From Sphingobacterium thalpophilum (GTDB lineage Bacteria > Bacteroidota > Bacteroidia > Flavobacteriales > Flavobacteriaceae), in the NCBI GenBank assembly GCA_943325255.2, contig CALPOS020000114.1, forward strand, positions 1 through 6,738: a stretch of DNA of 6,738 bases, written 5' to 3'. Position 1 is the first letter of the stretch, and the number at the start of each line of letters is the position of its first letter. A program made the position numbers and the translations under genes. The notes under the pieces were generated by a model that had not been told where the DNA came from, did no database searches, and saw only the letters and a list, made by a program, of their open reading frames with translations. Positions 5,637 to 6,738 of the stretch are shown here, piece by piece.

Positions 5637-6649
5637 AAAAGTTAGTACTCTCATTGGCTTTTGGAATTTCAATAATTGGAATTTATGCTTTTTCAAAAAG
5701 CCACTTAACTCCTATTTACTTTGAAGTACCCAAAGGTTGGCCAAAACCACATTACGATTTTAAAAAAAATCCGCTGACAGAAGAAGGGTTTCAATTGGGA
5801 AGAAAATTGTTTTACGATCCGATTTTATCTCGAGACAATACCATTTCCTGCGCCACTTGCCATTTGCAGGCCACGGGCTTTACGCATGTCGATCACGATT
5901 TAAGTCATGGAATTGACGGAAAGATTGGAACTCGAAATTCTTTAGCCTTAATGAACTTAGCGTGGTCGAAAGATTTTATGTGGGACGGCGGCGTGAATCA
6001 TTTGGAAGTTCAACCACTCAATCCGATTACAAGTCCACTCGAAATGGATGAAACTTTAGAACATGTCGTTCAAAAACTACAACAAACCCGCGATTATCCT
6101 GGTTTGTTTGAAAGAGCATTTGGAACTTCAAAAATTACGGGCCAATTCACATTAAAAGCTTTGTCCCAGTTTGTAGTCATGTTACAATCCTCCAATTCCA
6201 AATATGATCAAGTGGTTCGAAAAGAAGCTCATTATAGCGAGCAAGAACAAAAAGGCTATGATTTATTCAAATTGCATTGTGTCTCTTGTCATCAAGAACC
6301 TTTATTTACGAGTAATAAATTTGAATATAATGGCTTGGCTATCGATCCCACTTTGAATGATTTTGGCAGAATGAAAATGACCGGAAGAAAAGAAGATTCA
6401 CTTCGTTTTAAAGTGCCGACTTTGAGAAACATTCAGTTCACTTTTCCCTACATGCATGACGGCCGATTCAAAACATTAACAGAAGTTATTAAGCACTATA
6501 ACTCGCTTTCAAGAAACAAGTTGCTGACAAAAGAATTAGCGAAACCTATAAATTTAACAGATAATAATCGCGTTGATATTGTTGCTTTTTTAAAAACATT
6601 GACCGACAATGAATTTTTATTTAACCCAAAATACGGATATCCAAAATAA
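5633..6649 (+). CDS. MbnH-type di-heme cytochrome c peroxidase homologue
   Basis: A 338-residue exported protein: N-terminal hydrophobic signal or anchor at about residues 4-20, then two c-type heme domains with C73-A-T-C-H77 and C216-V-S-C-H220. Other features of the bacterial cytochrome c peroxidase/MauG superfamily are LGRKLFYDPILSRDNTISC before heme 1, GTRNSLALMNL, the interheme-type WDGG at 117-120, KVPTLRNI (260-267), PYMHDGRF (272-279) and a C-terminal IVAFLKTLT helix. Relatives reduce hydrogen peroxide (CCP) or oxidise a protein side chain (MauG, MbnH). The 4-nt ATGA overlap with an MbnP gene makes MbnH, which converts an MbnP tryptophan to kynurenine, the best match. Sequence alone does not exclude peroxidase activity. 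Heme attachment would take place in the periplasm by a cytochrome c maturation system not in this window. Confidence 0.88.
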   Translation: MKKLVLSLAFGISIIGIYAFSKSHLTPIYFEVPKGWPKPHYDFKKNPLTEEGFQLGRKLFYDPILSRDNTISCATCHLQATGFTHVDHDLSHGIDGKIGTRNSLALMNLAWSKDFMWDGGVNHLEVQPLNPITSPLEMDETLEHVVQKLQQTRDYPGLFERAFGTSKITGQFTLKALSQFVVMLQSSNSKYDQVVRKEAHYSEQEQKGYDLFKLHCVSCHQEPLFTSNKFEYNGLAIDPTLNDFGRMKMTGRKEDSLRFKVPTLRNIQFTFPYMHDGRFKTLTEVIKHYNSLSRNKLLTKELAKPINLTDNNRVDIVAFLKTLTDNEFLFNPKYGYPK

Positions 6650-6712
6650 TGGTTAGTTTAAGCGCAAGAATAACACAGAACCATCGTCTATAACCAAAAC
6701 CAATTCCTTTTT

Positions 6713-6738
6713 ATGAAAAAAATCTTTACCACACTTGC
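6713..6738 (+). CDS. Start of a further exported protein (partial, cut by window end)
   Basis: An ATG at 6713 opens a frame reading MKKIFTTL(A) to the window edge, the usual beginning of a Bacteroidetes signal peptide. It starts 63 nt after the stop of the MbnH-like gene on the same strand. No clear TAnnTTTG promoter box or strong terminator hairpin lies between, so it may be a further member of the same operon. The product cannot be identified from nine codons. Confidence 0.5.

Noticed and set aside
6650..6696. Inverted repeat TGGTTAG / CTATAACCA after the MbnH gene as a terminator
   Set aside because: The arms are short and imperfect, the loop is over 30 nt, and no T-tract follows directly.

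Overview
The window looks like a chromosomal segment of a low-GC Bacteroidetes, most likely Flavobacterium or a close relative. The evidence is the AT-rich codon use, signal peptides ending in the typical '...A/Q' form, genes without Shine-Dalgarno sequences, a TAnnTTTG-type -7 promoter box, and protein families (a large VWA membrane protein, MbnP) in the form I know from Flavobacteriia. It holds two divergent gene groups separated by a 195-bp regulatory region at 3437-3631.

Left group, minus strand, read right to left: fabG (2690-3436), a 675-residue VWA-type membrane protein (556-2583) and a small secreted thioredoxin-fold protein (73-516). These look like housekeeping or envelope genes with no obvious shared pathway. 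At the extreme left edge, a plus-strand reading frame probably marks the 3' end of a converging gene that starts outside the window. Just upstream of fabG, on its strand, lies an 80-nt structured element (3451-3530) headed by a consensus TATATTTG -7 box. I read it as a Flavo-1-like structured RNA that is either the fabG leader or a small RNA.

Right group, plus strand: ECF sigma factor (3632-4180), 91-residue single-span membrane protein (4201-4476), 155-residue membrane-anchored Spy/CpxP/CnrX-like metal-sensor protein (4469-4936), MbnP-family secreted protein (4929-5636) and an MbnH-type di-heme cytochrome c peroxidase homologue (5633-6649). The last four genes overlap by 8, 8 and 4 nt, so they form a tight, probably translationally coupled operon. 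A further signal-peptide-bearing gene begins at 6713 and runs off the window.

The main point of interest is this right-hand operon. Its first three genes match in order of function, size and topology the CnrH (ECF sigma) / CnrY (small membrane anti-sigma) / CnrX (periplasmic metal sensor) signalling module of Cupriavidus. Here the module sits directly in front of an MbnP/MbnH pair. In methanotrophs, MbnH oxidises a tryptophan of MbnP to kynurenine, which helps bind copper. The inference is a metal-sensing (probably copper-sensing) sigma switch that controls production of a kynurenine-modified copper protein in a bacterium with no methanobactin genes in view. The parts belong to known families. 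The combination, and the role of the 91-residue protein as anti-sigma factor, are inference.
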